Below, piece by piece: positions 34,295 to 47,113 of a stretch of DNA of 64,000 bases. Origin of the DNA: Moniliophthora roreri (Eukaryota; Basidiomycota; Agaricomycetes; Agaricales; Marasmiaceae); the NCBI GenBank assembly GCA_001466705.2, contig LATX02000181.1:682001-746000 (forward strand). The letters run 5' to 3'. The translations under genes were made by a program, and so were the position numbers. Below the pieces are notes generated by a model. The model did not search any database. It was not told the DNA's origin and worked only from the letters and a program-made list of their open reading frames with translations. Numbering within the stretch: the first letter of the stretch is position 1; every line of letters starts with the position of its first letter.

Positions 34295-35227
34295 TGGAAT
34301 CGATCATGAAGCAAAGCATTGACATACTTGCCACCACCATTGCTATGGAAGCACTTGAGCTTCTGGCCTGTAAGATGCTCAATCTTCCAAATCCATTCCT
34401 TTATCATGGATGACACCTCATTGGCAGTCTTCCACTTCAGGAAATAAGACCAGTGAGTCCCAGAGGAATTGTCATTAAAGGTAATGACATAGCAGTTGCT
34501 ATTATGGCTGACAATAAAAGCTTCCCAAAGATCAGAGTGGACAAGTCCCAAGAACTCAGTACAATGCTCCTTATGGGAATAGAAGCTAATCTATGTCATC
34601 TTGCCCTTTATGCATAGTTCACAGATAGGAAATTGAGAATTCAACTCCTTGTTCAAGATCTTCACACTATCAATCAAGCCAGCCTTCAACATGAGAATGA
34701 AGATGGAATAGCTGAGATGGGCAAGCTTCACATAGAGCTCCTCAAGAGTAGAGGCATACTCATGGGTGAGGAAGACCACATCCAGTATAGATGAATCCAG
34801 AGAGTCAAGAGTGTAGAGGTGCTGATGGTTCTTCATCCCAGTGAAGACAACATTCTCTGAAGCAGAGAGGCAGCATAGAAGTTCACCATCATCATCCAAT
34901 TGGAAACAAAGTGACTTGCCATTACCAAAGATGGTGTAGCAACTGTCCTCATCCATCCAAGCAACAGAGATGAGTGAGGCTGATGCATCTGGTGCAAAGG
35001 CTGTATGCTTCAGCTTCACCTTGGAGCTGTGCCCAGCTTTGGACTTAGCAGGAATATGCACCTCACCTCAACCCACAATAGGTAACTTGCCCTGACCAAC
35101 ACCAGTGATAACACTAGGAGTAGCAGAGTAGGAAGCAAAGTCAGTATGAGAGGAGTGAAGATGAGTGGAACTGCTGGAATCAATAATGAAGGATTTACTG
35201 CCAGAGGATGTACTAGCTAGATACACT
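34291..35227 (-). pseudogene. Copia integrase/protease, duplicate fragment
   Basis: Second-copy equivalent of 35752-36688 created by the N duplication. Contains the same GAG-pre-integrase and integrase frames. Probably not an independent element. Confidence 0.8.
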
Positions 35228-35751
35228 NTTACTCATCTCAATTGTTTAACTAATGGCCTTTTTGACTCACTTTTACACTTATTCATTGTAGCTATATTTA
35301 GCTCTGAATACTTAGTCATTAGTTAGAAGTCATTTGTATTTAAACCTATGACCAGTTGACAAGCTTCTTCAGCTTGACCTGGTTAAAACCTTATTAACCA
35401 TTGTCTTTTGCATCAGACCCTTGTTTCTAAGTCATCTGTCCAAGTATATTGACTTCAGAACTCACAAATCAAGCTCTTTAAACTTGAACTTAGTGACATT
35501 GCAAAGGACTTGCATAATTTACAAAAATGAATACTAAATCTTGATCTGAGAAGCTGCTTTGAAAGCATTCATCTCTGAGCTACCGAGTAATACACTGAGA
35601 ATTATTTTTGACATTGCAGTAACAGTGAACCATGCTGAACCAACTTGCAAAACAAAACTAAGAATCAAGAACTTATATATATCTTTTTCAAAGTATTTTG
35701 GCACCACAGGCCTTATGTTTTCATAGTAGAGGCATAGGTTTTTGAGCATCT

Positions 35752-37706
35752 TCACTGGAATCGATCATGAAGCAAAGCATTGACATACTTGCCACCACCA
35801 TTGCTATGGAAGCACTTGAGCTTCTGGCCTGTAAGATGCTCAATCTTCCAAATCCATTCCTTTATCATGGATGACACCTCATTGGCAGTCTTCCACTTCA
35901 GGAAATAAGACCAGTGAGTCCCAGAGGAATTGTCATTAAAGGTAATGACATAGCAGTTGCTATTATGGCTGACAATAAAAGCTTCCCAAAGATCAGAGTG
36001 GACAAGTCCCAAGAACTCAGTACAATGCTCCTTATGGGAATAGAAGCTAATCTATGTCATCTTGCCCTTTATGCATAGTTCACAGATAGGAAATTGAGAA
36101 TTCAACTCCTTGTTCAAGATCTTCACACTATCAATCAAGCCAGCCTTCAACATGAGAATGAAGATGGAATAGCTGAGATGGGCAAGCTTCACATAGAGCT
36201 CCTCAAGAGTAGAGGCATACTCATGGGTGAGGAAGACCACATCCAGTATAGATGAATCCAGAGAGTCAAGAGTGTAGAGGTGCTGATGGTTCTTCATCCC
36301 AGTGAAGACAACATTCTCTGAAGCAGAGAGGCAGCATAGAAGTTCACCATCATCATCCAATTGGAAACAAAGTGACTTGCCATTACCAAAGATGGTGTAG
36401 CAACTGTCCTCATCCATCCAAGCAACAGAGATGAGTGAGGCTGATGCATCTGGTGCAAAGGCTGTATGCTTCAGCTTCACCTTGGAGCTGTGCCCAGCTT
36501 TGGACTTAGCAGGAATATGCACCTCACCTCAACCCACAATAGGTAACTTGCCCTGACCAACACCAGTGATAACACTAGGAGTAGCAGAGTAGGAAGCAAA
36601 GTCAGTATGAGAGGAGTGAAGATGAGTGGAACTGCTGGAATCAATAATGAAGGATTTACTGCCAGAGGATGTACTAGCTAGATACACTTCATCAGATGCA
36701 GTAGAGTGAGAGTGTATTGAAGGAGAGTTCACAATGCTTGTGTCATAGTGGAAAGAAGCATTGTTGAGAGCAAGATCTAAGTCAGTGAGAACTATATTGA
36801 ACACTCCTCCTTCTCCACCATTCTCTGCAGCATACACCTTTTTCTTGCTGCCCTTTCTCTTCTTCTTCTTGTTCTTCTTCCCAGCTCTTCCTCCACCAGG
36901 CTCAGTGCAGTAGAACTTGGTATGACTATTTTTCCCACAATTCATGTATTGGTATCCACCCTTCCCCTAGCATCCCTCTCCAGGGTTGCCAGAGCAGATT
37001 CAACAGCAGATCCACTCTGAGGAGCAATAGTGGCATCAGCATGAGTGGCTTCACACATAGAGGAAATGATATCAGAGAGCTTAGTCTTCTTGTTGACTGA
37101 CTGAGTGTGAATAAAGGAGTACCAGAACTGTGAGTCCTTAGGATCAGCAGGGAGAGTAGTGAGAAGAAGAGCAGCCTCCAAATAGGAAGGGACATCAAAA
37201 TCCAGTTCCTTGAGAGTACTGAGACACTCCTAGAACAACTTCAGATGCTTCTCAACATCACCACCAGAAGAAAGAGGGGTAACAAGGTGTTGCATCCAAT
37301 ACATAAGCATACCTGAACCCTTCTGCTCCCCAACCTGCTTCAACACCAGCCAGATCTCATGGGAAGATGAAAGAGACCCTACTTGCATGATGAGAGACTC
37401 ATCAATACACTGCATAAGGTAAACCTGAGCATGATTGTCCTTCTTCACCCAGTTTGCATACTCAGTAGACTTTGGGTCAGACAGCTTGGGGATGCTATCA
37501 ACCACAACATCATACATGTCAGTCAAATGAAGTGACTTCTCCATTAAACTGGACCAGTAAACATAGTTGTCATGATTGACAAGAGGCTTAAGGGTAGTGA
37601 AGTGCTGGATGTTGTTCTGGCCTGCTTCCCACATAGCCTTGACCTCAGACATGCTGGCAGAAGGTCTTGGAGGTGGTAGTGGTAGTGGTGAGGGACTAGT
37701 GAACAT
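35752..37706 (-). pseudogene. Copia Gag, protease and integrase N-terminal half
   Basis: Read right to left. Gag begins MFTSPSPLPLPPPRPS or at MSEVKAMWEAGQ and includes HLTDMYDVVVDS, QVYLMQCIDESLIMQVGSL and a degenerate knuckle (YMNCGKNSHTKFYC). The protease box is IIDSSSSTHLH, where DSGAS-TH is expected, so the active site is altered. A GAG-pre-integrase segment (LAHLSYSIFILMLKAGL...CELCIKGK) and integrase follow (LGLVHSDLWEAF, FNDNSSGTHW). The last acidic motif is FHSNGGGKYVN instead of a DNGGEF type, so catalytic residues are lost. It is cut at 35752 by long-LTR sequence. With its LTR at 37865-38114 it forms the 5' half of a copia element. Confidence 0.85.
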
Positions 37707-37864
37707 GCAAGGTGTAGTAGGATGATGTGGATGTTGTCAAAAGACAATAAGAGTGTGAGGGAAAGGAATAGAGAGTGTGTGATGATTCTAGAGGCAGTAA
37801 GAAACCCAGATAGAGCAATAGACAAGTCTTCCGGATCAACAGGCAGAGCTGGGGCCTATAACCT

Positions 37865-38114
37865 AAAGTGAAAAGGCACCTAGGTAAGACAGAGTCAATA
37901 CAAGCTAGATCATGATACAGTAAATAGTAAGCATTAACGATAAATAGAAGCATACCTCAGTTGGGTGATAACACAACTGAGAAAAGGAAGAAAGGAAGGC
38001 AGTTATAAGATCTCCACTGTACAGAGGTCATGTGAGATTGTAAAGAATGATGTGCTAGTTAAAAGAGTCTGAGAAAAGTCTGTATGTAGTCTGAAAGTCT
38101 GAGAGATCTGAACA
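37865..38114 (-). repeat. Copia LTR (5' side), minus orientation
   Basis: Similar to 20010-20274 along its length (TGTTCAGAT start, shared hairpin CCTCAGTTG...CAACTGAG). Lies about 160 bases upstream of the Gag start at 37706. Confidence 0.65.
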
Positions 38115-39366
38115 ACAACTGGTTTTAAAGGGCTATACCAGGTTACATGGCTCATAGCAAGTAACATGGGTTATGGTGAGTTTTAGACCATTATAGCAGG
38201 TTGCAGGAGTGAGAACTAGTAACAAGGCTTACCATGGAACTATAGGATTACCACTAGGAATAGATGTTATCTCATGAACCATTTATCACAGCATATTTCA
38301 GATAACATAACACTATTTTGGAAAAGTACTCTTGATTTTTATAAAATGATACATACATGAAAGACTACATCAGGAAAAGGGCCCCTCATCTCAGGTTACA
38401 TGTGGTTGACTTCAGTTTCTATAGTTGACTCTGGTGAGTGAGGTTCTAAAGTTGGCAGAGTTGACTCTGGTGAAGGTTCTGATTTTTCATATATCTGAGT
38501 TGCATTGAAGTTGACCAGAGTTGCTTCTGGGTTAACCTAAGTGGATTAAAAACAGTATCAAAGCAGAGAAGCTCACCTCAGTTGACTTGATGGTGGATAC
38601 AAAGTTGACTGCATATTGTCAAGGCAGTGCCAGGTTCTCCTACTGGGCTACCATTCACCAGACACTAGCCTTCAACTAATTTAGAATCAACCACAATTAT
38701 ATTAAAAAGTAGTTGCTAATGTATAAACAACATAAAGGAGTGAATATGCATTATCATAACAGCTGAAACTATGCAGTAGTGTGTCCTGAGGTAGTGCTGT
38801 CTTTGCATGCCTCTTCTTTGGCATCCATGTCAACATCTGGCAGGTCATTAGCCTCAACCTCAAGTAAGAAAGCCTTGTTACTTTAGTTACTTCCAGAAGA
38901 GTCAGCAGGATAAGTGGCAAAGGAAGAGAGGCATACAAAATCAGATTGAATAACTTTTGCTCAAATTGTTCTGCCCAACACTCTGCACCCTGCATGATCT
39001 TGGTGTATGAACTTAAATGAAACATATAGCTTTTCCAGAGAGTCAATATTGTACTCAAACATTTAATTTGCAAATTACTGTAAATGGGCAGACTCTGTGA
39101 AGTCTGTCTTCTGAAGAGTTCCTCAGGAGTACTCCATCAATGCATGCTCAACCTAAATAGTATTTAAAGGGTATTAGCACAAACTGACATAGACTTTCTT
39201 TAGACACATACCACTGTAGTGGTAAGAGCAATTGTAGCAGGGTTGATTCAATGACTCTTGATGACATCCTGAAAGGCCAAAACATTTGCAGTACCCTTCA
39301 TCATGAAAAACTCAAGTCAGATCATATTCAGAAAGATATTGCTACCATATGGCACCTGTAGTGGTG
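38115..39366. other. Repeat-derived spacer
   Basis: No recognised gene. Segment 38350-38600 (GTTGACTCTGGTGA units) recurs inverted near 47520-47760. The minus frame 38702-39073 has no family match. Confidence 0.4.
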
Positions 39367-41414
39367 AGTTTTTGATAAAAAACTCCAACAAATAGCCTGA
39401 CAGTTTTTTAGCTATAAATAGGCTCTAGGAGCATGCTGGCACACTTCTATAAAATTTCCATACTGGGACATAAATTCCCACAGCCTCTGGAAGGTTGTCT
39501 GGTGCATTGGGCCATATTGGGGCATAATAGGGGGCTAAAAAACTGTATTTGTGAGCTAATAGACTTGCTTATACTGTAGGATGATGCTCCTGCAATGTGG
39601 GGGCACAGAGATGCCAAAAAGAGGGTATATTAGAGTGATACATACAGGATGAGGCATTGGTCCTTGGGTTACAGGACAGATATTGACATGGGGTAACTTC
39701 TGGAATGATTAATTGAATGCCTGGGACACCAAATAGTAATAGGTTTCATTAGGTATTGGGGTAGATATGAGCAAAATGCCAAAAAAAAACCCAAAATTGG
39801 GGAATGGGTAGTACAGTATGGGATCTATTGATGTTGGACCTTATCTCTCATAGCTGGTACATCCTCTATATGTCCAAATGTAGGATACAGCAGCCCAGGG
39901 GCCTAGTATTTTTTCCAGAATTACTGCAGCCAAATTCACTTCTTTTGGGTTTTGGCAGTACTTCAGGACAGAGGATGATTTGGATGGGCTGATGCATTGT
40001 CAGAACTTCTAACAGTGTACTGAAGAGGAATATATACTTACCCAAGTAGTCCCATTGCTCTAATACCTTTTTTATAGAGTTATAAATGTTATACCAATAA
40101 TCCAGCCAATAATCATAAAATAGCTCCTCAGGGAAAAATTTCTGTACAAAGGTGACTTTAAATTTGAGTTCAGCGACCAAAAAAGGGGTATGGGGCAGCT
40201 TTTGGGTATTTTATTAGCATCAGGTTCAATAGATGTCCAAAAACCCTCAGAAAACCACTTATACTTGGATATCTTTACAGGGAGTGATCCATGAGTATCC
40301 ATGCAGTATAGCTTGGTATATGAGTATGTCAAGTTTATTGTACATAGTAGTATTGGGCTTATACAGTATCTGAGCATTTAACAAAAGGTGCACTTTTTTC
40401 ACTCAAAATTTTATAGATCCTGATAATTCTGGGGTGTATTCCTGTGTAGTTCAACCCTCTGAGTTCGATTCTGATAGTCCCATGATCCCCAGATCACTCC
40501 CTGTAGAGATATTCAAGTATAAGTGGTTTTCTGAGGGTTTTTGGACATCTATTGAACCTGATGCTAATAAAATACCCAAAAGCTGCCCCATACCCCTTTT
40601 TTGGTCGCTGAACTCAAATTTAAAGTCACCTTTGTACAGAAATTTTTCCCTGAGGAGCTATTTTATGATTATTGGCTGGATTATTGGTATAACATTTATA
40701 ACTCTATAAAAAAGGTATTAGAGCAATGGGACTACTTGGGCAAGTATATATTCCTCTTCAGTACACTGTTAGAAGTTCTGACAATGCATCAGCCCATCCA
40801 AATCATCCTCTGTCCTGAAGTACTGCCAAAACCCAAAAGAAGTGAATTTGGCTGCAGTAATTCTGGAAAAAATACTAGGCCCCTGGGCTGCTGTATCCTA
40901 CATTTGGACATATAGAGGATGTACCAGCTATGAGAGATAAGGTCCAACATCAATAGATCCCATACTGTACTACCCATTCCCCAATTTTGGGTTTTTTTTT
41001 GGCATTTTGCTCATATCTACCCCAATACCTAATGAAACCTATTACTATTTGGTGTCCCAGGCATTCAATTAATCATTCCAGAAGTTACCCCATGTCAATA
41101 TCTGTCCTGTAACCCAAGGACCAATGCCTCATCCTGTATGTATCACTCTAATATACCCTCTTTTTGGCATCTCTGTGCCCCCACATTGCAGGAGCATCAT
41201 CCTACAGTATAAGCAAGTCTATTAGCTCACAAATACAGTTTTTTAGCCCCCTATTATGCCCCAATATGGCCCAATGCACCAGACAACCTTCCAGAGGCTG
41301 TGGGAATTTATGTCCCAGTATGGAAATTTTATAGAAGTGTGCCAGCATGCTCCTAGAGCCTATTTATAGCTAAAAAACTGTCAGGCTATTTGTTGGAGTT
41401 TTTTATCAAAAACT
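39367..41414. repeat. Near-perfect inverted repeat, 923-base arms, 202-base spacer
   Basis: Position x pairs with 80781-x: the left arm is 39367-40289, the right arm 40492-41414, and the spacer 40290-40491. Only a few mismatches were seen, all near the inner ends. Each arm carries the same outward-to-inward frames, on opposite strands. The spacer retains a CpG (near 40465) and is otherwise unremarkable. Confidence 0.92.
40434..40915 (+). pseudogene. Unrecognised protein fragment in the inverted repeat
   Basis: Two overlapping frames (40434-40709 and 40601-40915) read like one protein with a frame change: VEIFKYKWFSEGFWTSIEPD, then KVTFVQKFFPEELFYDYWLD, LEQWDYLGKYIFLFSTLLEV and QIILCPEVLPKPKRSEFG. 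The mirror copy is on the minus strand (39866-40377). The spacing of aromatic residues looks protein-like, but no family was recognised. It may be a transposon-borne gene. Confidence 0.4.
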
Positions 41415-41744
41415 TATCTCTCTGGAATGTTGAATAATGAGCATATTATCAGAAACAAGAATAGCACGAGTTAAACTTGTTTTTCATTTACCATCCAAGG
41501 TCAACCTGGGTGGTTTGGGTGAATATCCAATGCTGACATACTGGCCCAAAGAGCCATTGGCATATGTTGAATGGTTCACCACAGCAATACTTTCAGCTTC
41601 AGATTGTGTCTCTTATGACATGCCTAGTGTCTATAAGGCTATCAATCCAGATAGAACACCTCAGTGGTCTATTATTCTGCTTTGTAACATCTGACAATCA
41701 TACATGCTTTTCCCAAACTTCAGAAAACACTCAGATATACATCT

Positions 41745-42085
41745 TGTTATGCAAGTGCTTCACCAATAACACTAAGTTCAAGTTCGAGCTTGATTCATGA
41801 GTTCTGAAGTCAATAGACCTGGACAGATAACTTAGGGAATGAGGATCAGAGGCGAAGAACAAGGTTATGATAAAGTTTAACCAGGTCAAGCTGAAGAAGC
41901 TTGTCTTCTGGTCAATTGATTTAAATACAAAAGTCTCTAACTAATGACTAAGTACTCAGAACTATATTTAGCTACAATGAGTCATCAAAAGTGAGTCTTT
42001 ACTAAGAAAGAACAGTATAGAAGGAATTGATAAGCAAAAAGAATAACTGGCTAAGCAAGAACACAAAAAAGAGAATTTACATACA
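41745..42085 (-). repeat. Inverted LTR relic of the gypsy-type family
   Basis: On the plus strand it reads TGTTATGCAAGTGCTTC ... ACCAGGTCAAGCTGAAGAAG ... GAGAATTTACATACA, the reverse complement of the LTR at 25124-25483, with clear divergence. It keeps a few CpGs lost in other copies. Confidence 0.6.
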
Positions 42086-42773
42086 TTAGACGCCCTACTA
42101 GTCCTCAGAGTTCTTGATGTTGTAACACATCTTCTTCAATCAGATACTGTGCTTGACACTTGCTCCACATTCTTTGTAAATAATTGGTCAAGTCTGTATG
42201 TGTACAAAGCCTTGTACCAAGTGTAGTTACTGCTATTTATATAATTTACCTTAAGATACTAGTATGCATCCAATTTGGATGAGTGTCATTCATCTGTATG
42301 TGGCAATTATTATGCTGTCTGCATGTTCTTGTCAATCCATGTAATTTGCTGGGTTACAATGCCTGCTCTTGTGCACATTACCATTGAGTTACCCTAAAGT
42401 GATTAAAAGCAACTGAAGTTACAAATCTGAAATGAAATGAAGAATTTGTGCTTTATTGGATGGTCCCCATGAGATTGTTGCAACTGTAAGAGGGCCTCCA
42501 AAATAGATCCACATAGATAGCCAGCAATTGAAATTCCATGTACCTTACTTGGAAAATTCAACATGTCATTACTGACACCATATCATTGCCTCAAGCCCTC
42601 CTTATGACCATGTTGACTCTTCACCACCATCACAGGTGAGCCACCATTACTTGCATGTTGCTTCCAGCCTATGCTTAATGCTTTTTCTTCTCTTTTGCTG
42701 CTCTGGAATTGCCTCTGCTCTGAAGGATGCTAGTCAGAGCAGCAGAAGAGGCAGAAATGTGCTGGTGATATGC
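42086..42773. other. Unassigned repeat-region DNA
   Basis: No gene or repeat family recognised apart from short AT-rich frames. Confidence 0.3.
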
Positions 42774-44452
42774 ATAACTTTTACTTTTGAATTTCACACA
42801 CAAATAGAGAATATTTTGCACCTTTATGGTTGAAATGAAAGATACAAGGGAATTGAGGACTAGTGTGAGCCCTGAGCAGCTAGTTAAAGCAAGTAGTAGA
42901 GAAGAATACAAAATATTAGCAGAGTGACAGTTGACAGTAGGCCACACAAGGGTACCAGACCACTGCTAGTATGAAAATAAACAGTGAATCTGAACACAGA
43001 GGAGCATCCTGAAAACTATAGAGATTAACACCACACTATACCTCTCTATCAAAAGCATACCAAAGGGAATATTTATACTTTTGATAATATTTTCAATCAA
43101 CACCCAATTGGAAGGAAGAATAAAAGCCTTCAATAATATACCAAACAGAATATTATCAAGAAATGGATATGAAACAGATAATGACAAATTAGAGAGCAGG
43201 GAAAGACCAATTATTGGTGGGAGATACTCGAGATACCGATAATCAAATTAGATGAAACAGACAATCAGTTACCAGAAGTATGCCTGTATCACAGGAAAAT
43301 GGAAGACAAAGCTGTATGACGAGAAGCCAGCATGGCCAAGCTTACATGTATGCTTTAAAATATGAAAGAGGAAGCATATTATGCATTCAGAGAGTGGATG
43401 ATAGTAGACATAGAAGGAAGGAACCATGTGGAGCAACATGGAAGTAAAATATTTTCAAATGGCATCAGAAGGAGAGCCATTTGAGAGAGAGAATTGCAAA
43501 TGATTAGCATCAGGAGACTGTGCAATCATCATGAAAAAGAATAAAAAGAGTTTATGGCTACAAAACCTGACCACAATTGGACACTGTGACAGAGAAATTA
43601 CCAAACACAGCTCAGTTTATATAATATTTATCACCCAACTTTTATTTGTATTAGTGACAGATATATTAGATTATTTATGTTGTAGAGTATATAAGAGGAC
43701 ATGTTTTGTAGGTGGAAAGCAGGAAAGATACTGCCCACTGATTACCAGAGTGTATGACATTGTTATTCAGGTAGAAGAGCTACTGGCAATCAGTATTTTT
43801 CAACCACTTCGGGCACTAGCTTATTTAGTTGTGCAAGAGGCACAGGCTAGTTGAGACCTGAGATTGTAACCCAAACCAGAGATATAAATAAAAGCTAGGA
43901 AGAGCTTAGTTTTTAATGCAAGAGGCATGTTTTCTGATAAGAGAAACATTGTATCAGTCTACTAAGAGGGTAGCTGACATGCATCAGTATAGTCTGGTGT
44001 TTCGATGTGAATCAGAGAGGGTTTCAGGCTAGCAGTGTCTAGAAGATTTGTCCTCTTGAGAATTGTTGCAGAACATAGCTAAGAGGGCTATATTCAGGTA
44101 CAAGAGGTACCTTTGTTCTCACTTAGAAGAAGTTTATTCTTTGGGCAGTTTCTGGTCAAAAATCTATACCAGTATTTGCTTTCAAAGTGATTAATAAAAC
44201 TACAAACCAATAAATATTATACCAAATAAACACCAATCTCGATCTGAGAAGTTGTTTTGAAGGCATTTATCTCTGAACTATCAAGCAAGACATTGAGAAT
44301 TATTCTTAACATTGCAGTAACAGTGAACCATGCCAAACCAACTCGCAAACAAAAACTGAGAATCAAGAACTTATATATACCTTTTTCAAGAGTATTTTGG
44401 CACCACAGGCCTTGTGCTTTCACAGTAGAGGCATAGGTTTTTGAGCATCTTC
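42774..44452 (+). repeat. Long-LTR family, most complete copy
   Basis: Starts TGATATGCATAACTTTTAC and ends GAGCATCTTCA. A TATA-like GTATATAAGAGGAC lies at about 43687-43700. Inverted copy at 61020-62345, partial copies at 23430-24149 and 34060-34294, and a diverged copy at about 54660-56040. The length (about 1.7 kb) is long for a fungal LTR, and it may be a composite. Confidence 0.6.
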
Positions 44453-46022
44453 ACCAGTTGTGGTTGGGAGTGGCAACTCCAACCAGTATCTTGGACTGAC
44501 AAGATATACCTTAGGAAGTAGCAACATGTGTTATTTCCTCTGTTCAGTAAGTGTCTTTTTTTGTCTTTTTGGTTCCTTACTCATTTTCTTGCATAGCATA
44601 TGCACTTTTGCCTGTCAGAACAGGAGAACACAAGCAACATGAAACCACAACCAGAAGATCTGATTACCCAAGAACAAGTCAAGCCCATTATTGTTCCATA
44701 CTACATTGATCTAGAAGCCCTCCTTGAAAGAGCAGAATGCAAAGCACAGTTGCAAATTAATGTTGCTGAAGACCTTGGTGTCTCTTGCTTTGCAGCACAA
44801 ACTTCCAATACACCCCTCTCTAAACTTGTTCTCTTCTTGAAAACCATGTAACACCAAACTGACAANAGGTGGAAAGCAGGAGAGATACTGCCCACCAATT
44901 ACCAGAGTGTATGATGTTGTTGTTCAGGTAGAAGAGCTACTGGCAATCAGTATTTTTCAACCACTTTGGGCCCTAGCTTATTTAGTTGTGCAAGAGGCAC
45001 AGGCTAGTTGAGACCTGAGATTGTAACCCAAACCAGAGATATAAATAAAAGCTAGGAAGAGCTTAGTTTTTAATGCAAGAGGCATGTTTTCTGATAAGAG
45101 AAACATTGTATCAGTCTACTAAGAGGGTAGCTGACATGCATCAGTATAGTCTGGTGTTTCGATGTGAATCAGAGAGGGTTTCAGGCTAGCAGTGTCTAGA
45201 AGATTTGTCCTCTTGAGAATTGTTGCAGAACATAGCTAAGAGGGCTATATTCAGGTACAAGAGGTACCTTTGTTCTCACTTAGAAGAAGTTTATTCTTTG
45301 GGCAGTTTCTGGTCAAAAATCTATACCAGTATTTGCTTTCAAAGTGATTAATAAAACTACAAACCAATAAATATTATACCAAATAAACACCAATCTCGAT
45401 CTGAGAAGTTGTTTTGAAGGCATTTATCTCTGAACTATCAAGCAAGACATTGAGAATTATTCTTAACATTGCAGTAACAGTGAACCATGCCAAACCAACT
45501 CGCAAACAAAAACTGAGAATCAAGAACTTATATATACCTTTTTCAAGAGTATTTTGGCACCACAGGCCTTGTGCTTTCACAGTAGAGGCATAGGTTTTTG
45601 AGCATCTTCACCAGTTGTGGTTGGGAGTGGCAACTCCAACCAGTATCTTGGACTGACAAGATATACCTTAGGAAGTAGCAACATGTGTTATTTCCTCTGT
45701 TCAGTAAGTGTCTTTTTTTGTCTTTTTGGTTCCTTACTCATTTTCTTGCATAGCATATGCACTTTTGCCTGTCAGAACAGGAGAACACAAGCAACATGAA
45801 ACCACAACCAGAAGATCTGATTACCCAAGAACAAGTCAAGCCCATTATTGTTCCATACTACATTGATCTAGAAGCCCTCCTTGAAAGAGCAGAATGCAAA
45901 GCACAGTTGCAAATTAATGTTGCTGAAGACCTTGGTGTCTCTTGCTTTGCAGCACAAACTTCCAATACACCCCTCTCTAAACTTGTTCTCTTCTTGAAAA
46001 CCATGTAACACCAAACTGACAA
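43710..46022. repeat. Direct duplication around the N at 44866
   Basis: 43710-44865 and 44867-46022 match at offset 1157 over 1,156 bases with a handful of differences. Confidence 0.88.
45757..46008 (+). other. Small unrecognised open frame after the long LTR
   Basis: 83 codons (MHFCLSEQENTSNMKPQPED...), repeated at 44600-44851 through the N duplication. It follows the LTR end by about 150 bases and precedes the dioxygenase relic, so it could be a first exon of either. No family recognised. Confidence 0.3.
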
Positions 46023-46029
46023 TCTAACT

Positions 46030-47113
46030 CTGTTCACACTGAGGGCCAGAGCTATTCACACAGAAAGAGAGCAGAGGAGAGAAGCAAAAAGAGGAAAGAG
46101 AACCCAGGTGGATGCTCTGAAGAATAAATCATATGCAAAGCAATCTGCCAAGTTATGGTTCTTTCTAGTACCTTTGATGCTGGGAAGGCCACCATGTCTA
46201 GAGGAGGGTATATGGGTAAGAAAGGAGGAAAGAAGGTTCTAGGAGCCCAGGAGGACATTGAGAGGGAGTATGATATAGAGGAGTTGGTTGAAATGGGCCT
46301 TTAACATATTGAATGGGATGGGTTGTGCATTGTTTTTTTTACCTGTTTTTAATCACTAAACCCTTTTGCTATAGCACCCCTAGGCCAATTGTTGTAAATG
46401 AAGATATAGTTTTTGGCATGCTAGCAGGAAAGCCATGAACCCTCAACTATATGGAAGGCATGAATGGAATTCATAATTTGTTAATGGAGGAGAGATGTGT
46501 GTATGGCCTGAATGAACTGCTGGGAGAGGGCAACGAAAAGAAGCACAGTGAGTTTGTAGCTCACAATTGTGGGTTCACTGTGGGTATGGGCTCACAAAAT
46601 CCCATTGTTTTGGATAATGCCATAGTATCAACCCTCTTTTGGAGAAATTAGTAGAAGACCAGTGAGTCATCAGGCTGAACAGCTTTCAGAATGGTGAGCT
46701 AGGCCTCTGTTTCATTGTCTCTCTAGATCTCAGACCAGTTTCATCTATCTAGGAATGTTTGAAATATGGGCCAGTCATCTCAAAGCTAGATACAACTCAA
46801 CTGTGGATAAGATGTATGCCAATATTAAAGGAGAAGACTCCCAGCATGGATAAAATTTCAAGAGTAGTGCTTTCACAACAGCTGCATTCAACTTTGGCAG
46901 TAAAGTAAGGTGCTAGAAGCACCATAATCAGCAAAACCTTCTCTTGGGCTGGTATGCTATCACCCTTGGCTGATTTGACCCAAAACACAGTGCTAGGCTC
47001 ATTCTTTGGGAGCAGAAGCTCATCATTGATTTTCCTCCTAGTTCAACAATCATTATTCCCTCTGCCCTTATTACCCATTCAAATACTTGGATAGTGCCTG
47101 GTAAACTCTTCAA
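46030..47113 (+). pseudogene. Tet/JBP-like 2-oxoglutarate/Fe(II) dioxygenase relic A
   Basis: Family members oxidise 5-methylcytosine or thymine in DNA, and in agaricomycetes they are expanded beside KDZ transposons (known from comparative genomics). Seen here in order: a basic N-terminal part (RKRAEERSKKRKENPG), EELVEMGL-stop-HIEWDGL, RPIVVNEDIVFGMLAGKP, EFVAHNCGFTVGMGSQNP, FEIWASHLKARY, TTAAFNFGSKV, then KHHNQQNLLLGWYAIT, RLILWEQKLIIDFPPSSTII and IPSALITHSNTW. The last block runs in one frame (46760-47113) with three stops. The iron-site H-x-D position reads H-H-N, so the aspartate appears replaced. The distal His (THSN) remains. The assignment rests on motif order recalled from the family, not on a search. 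Confidence 0.7.

Larger units (their letters stand above)
33768..36688. repeat. Direct duplication around the N at 35228
   Basis: 33768-35227 and 35229-36688 appear identical over 1,460 bases (offset 1461). Both contain the LTR 3' part, the long-LTR 3' segment and copia integrase/protease. Confidence 0.88.
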
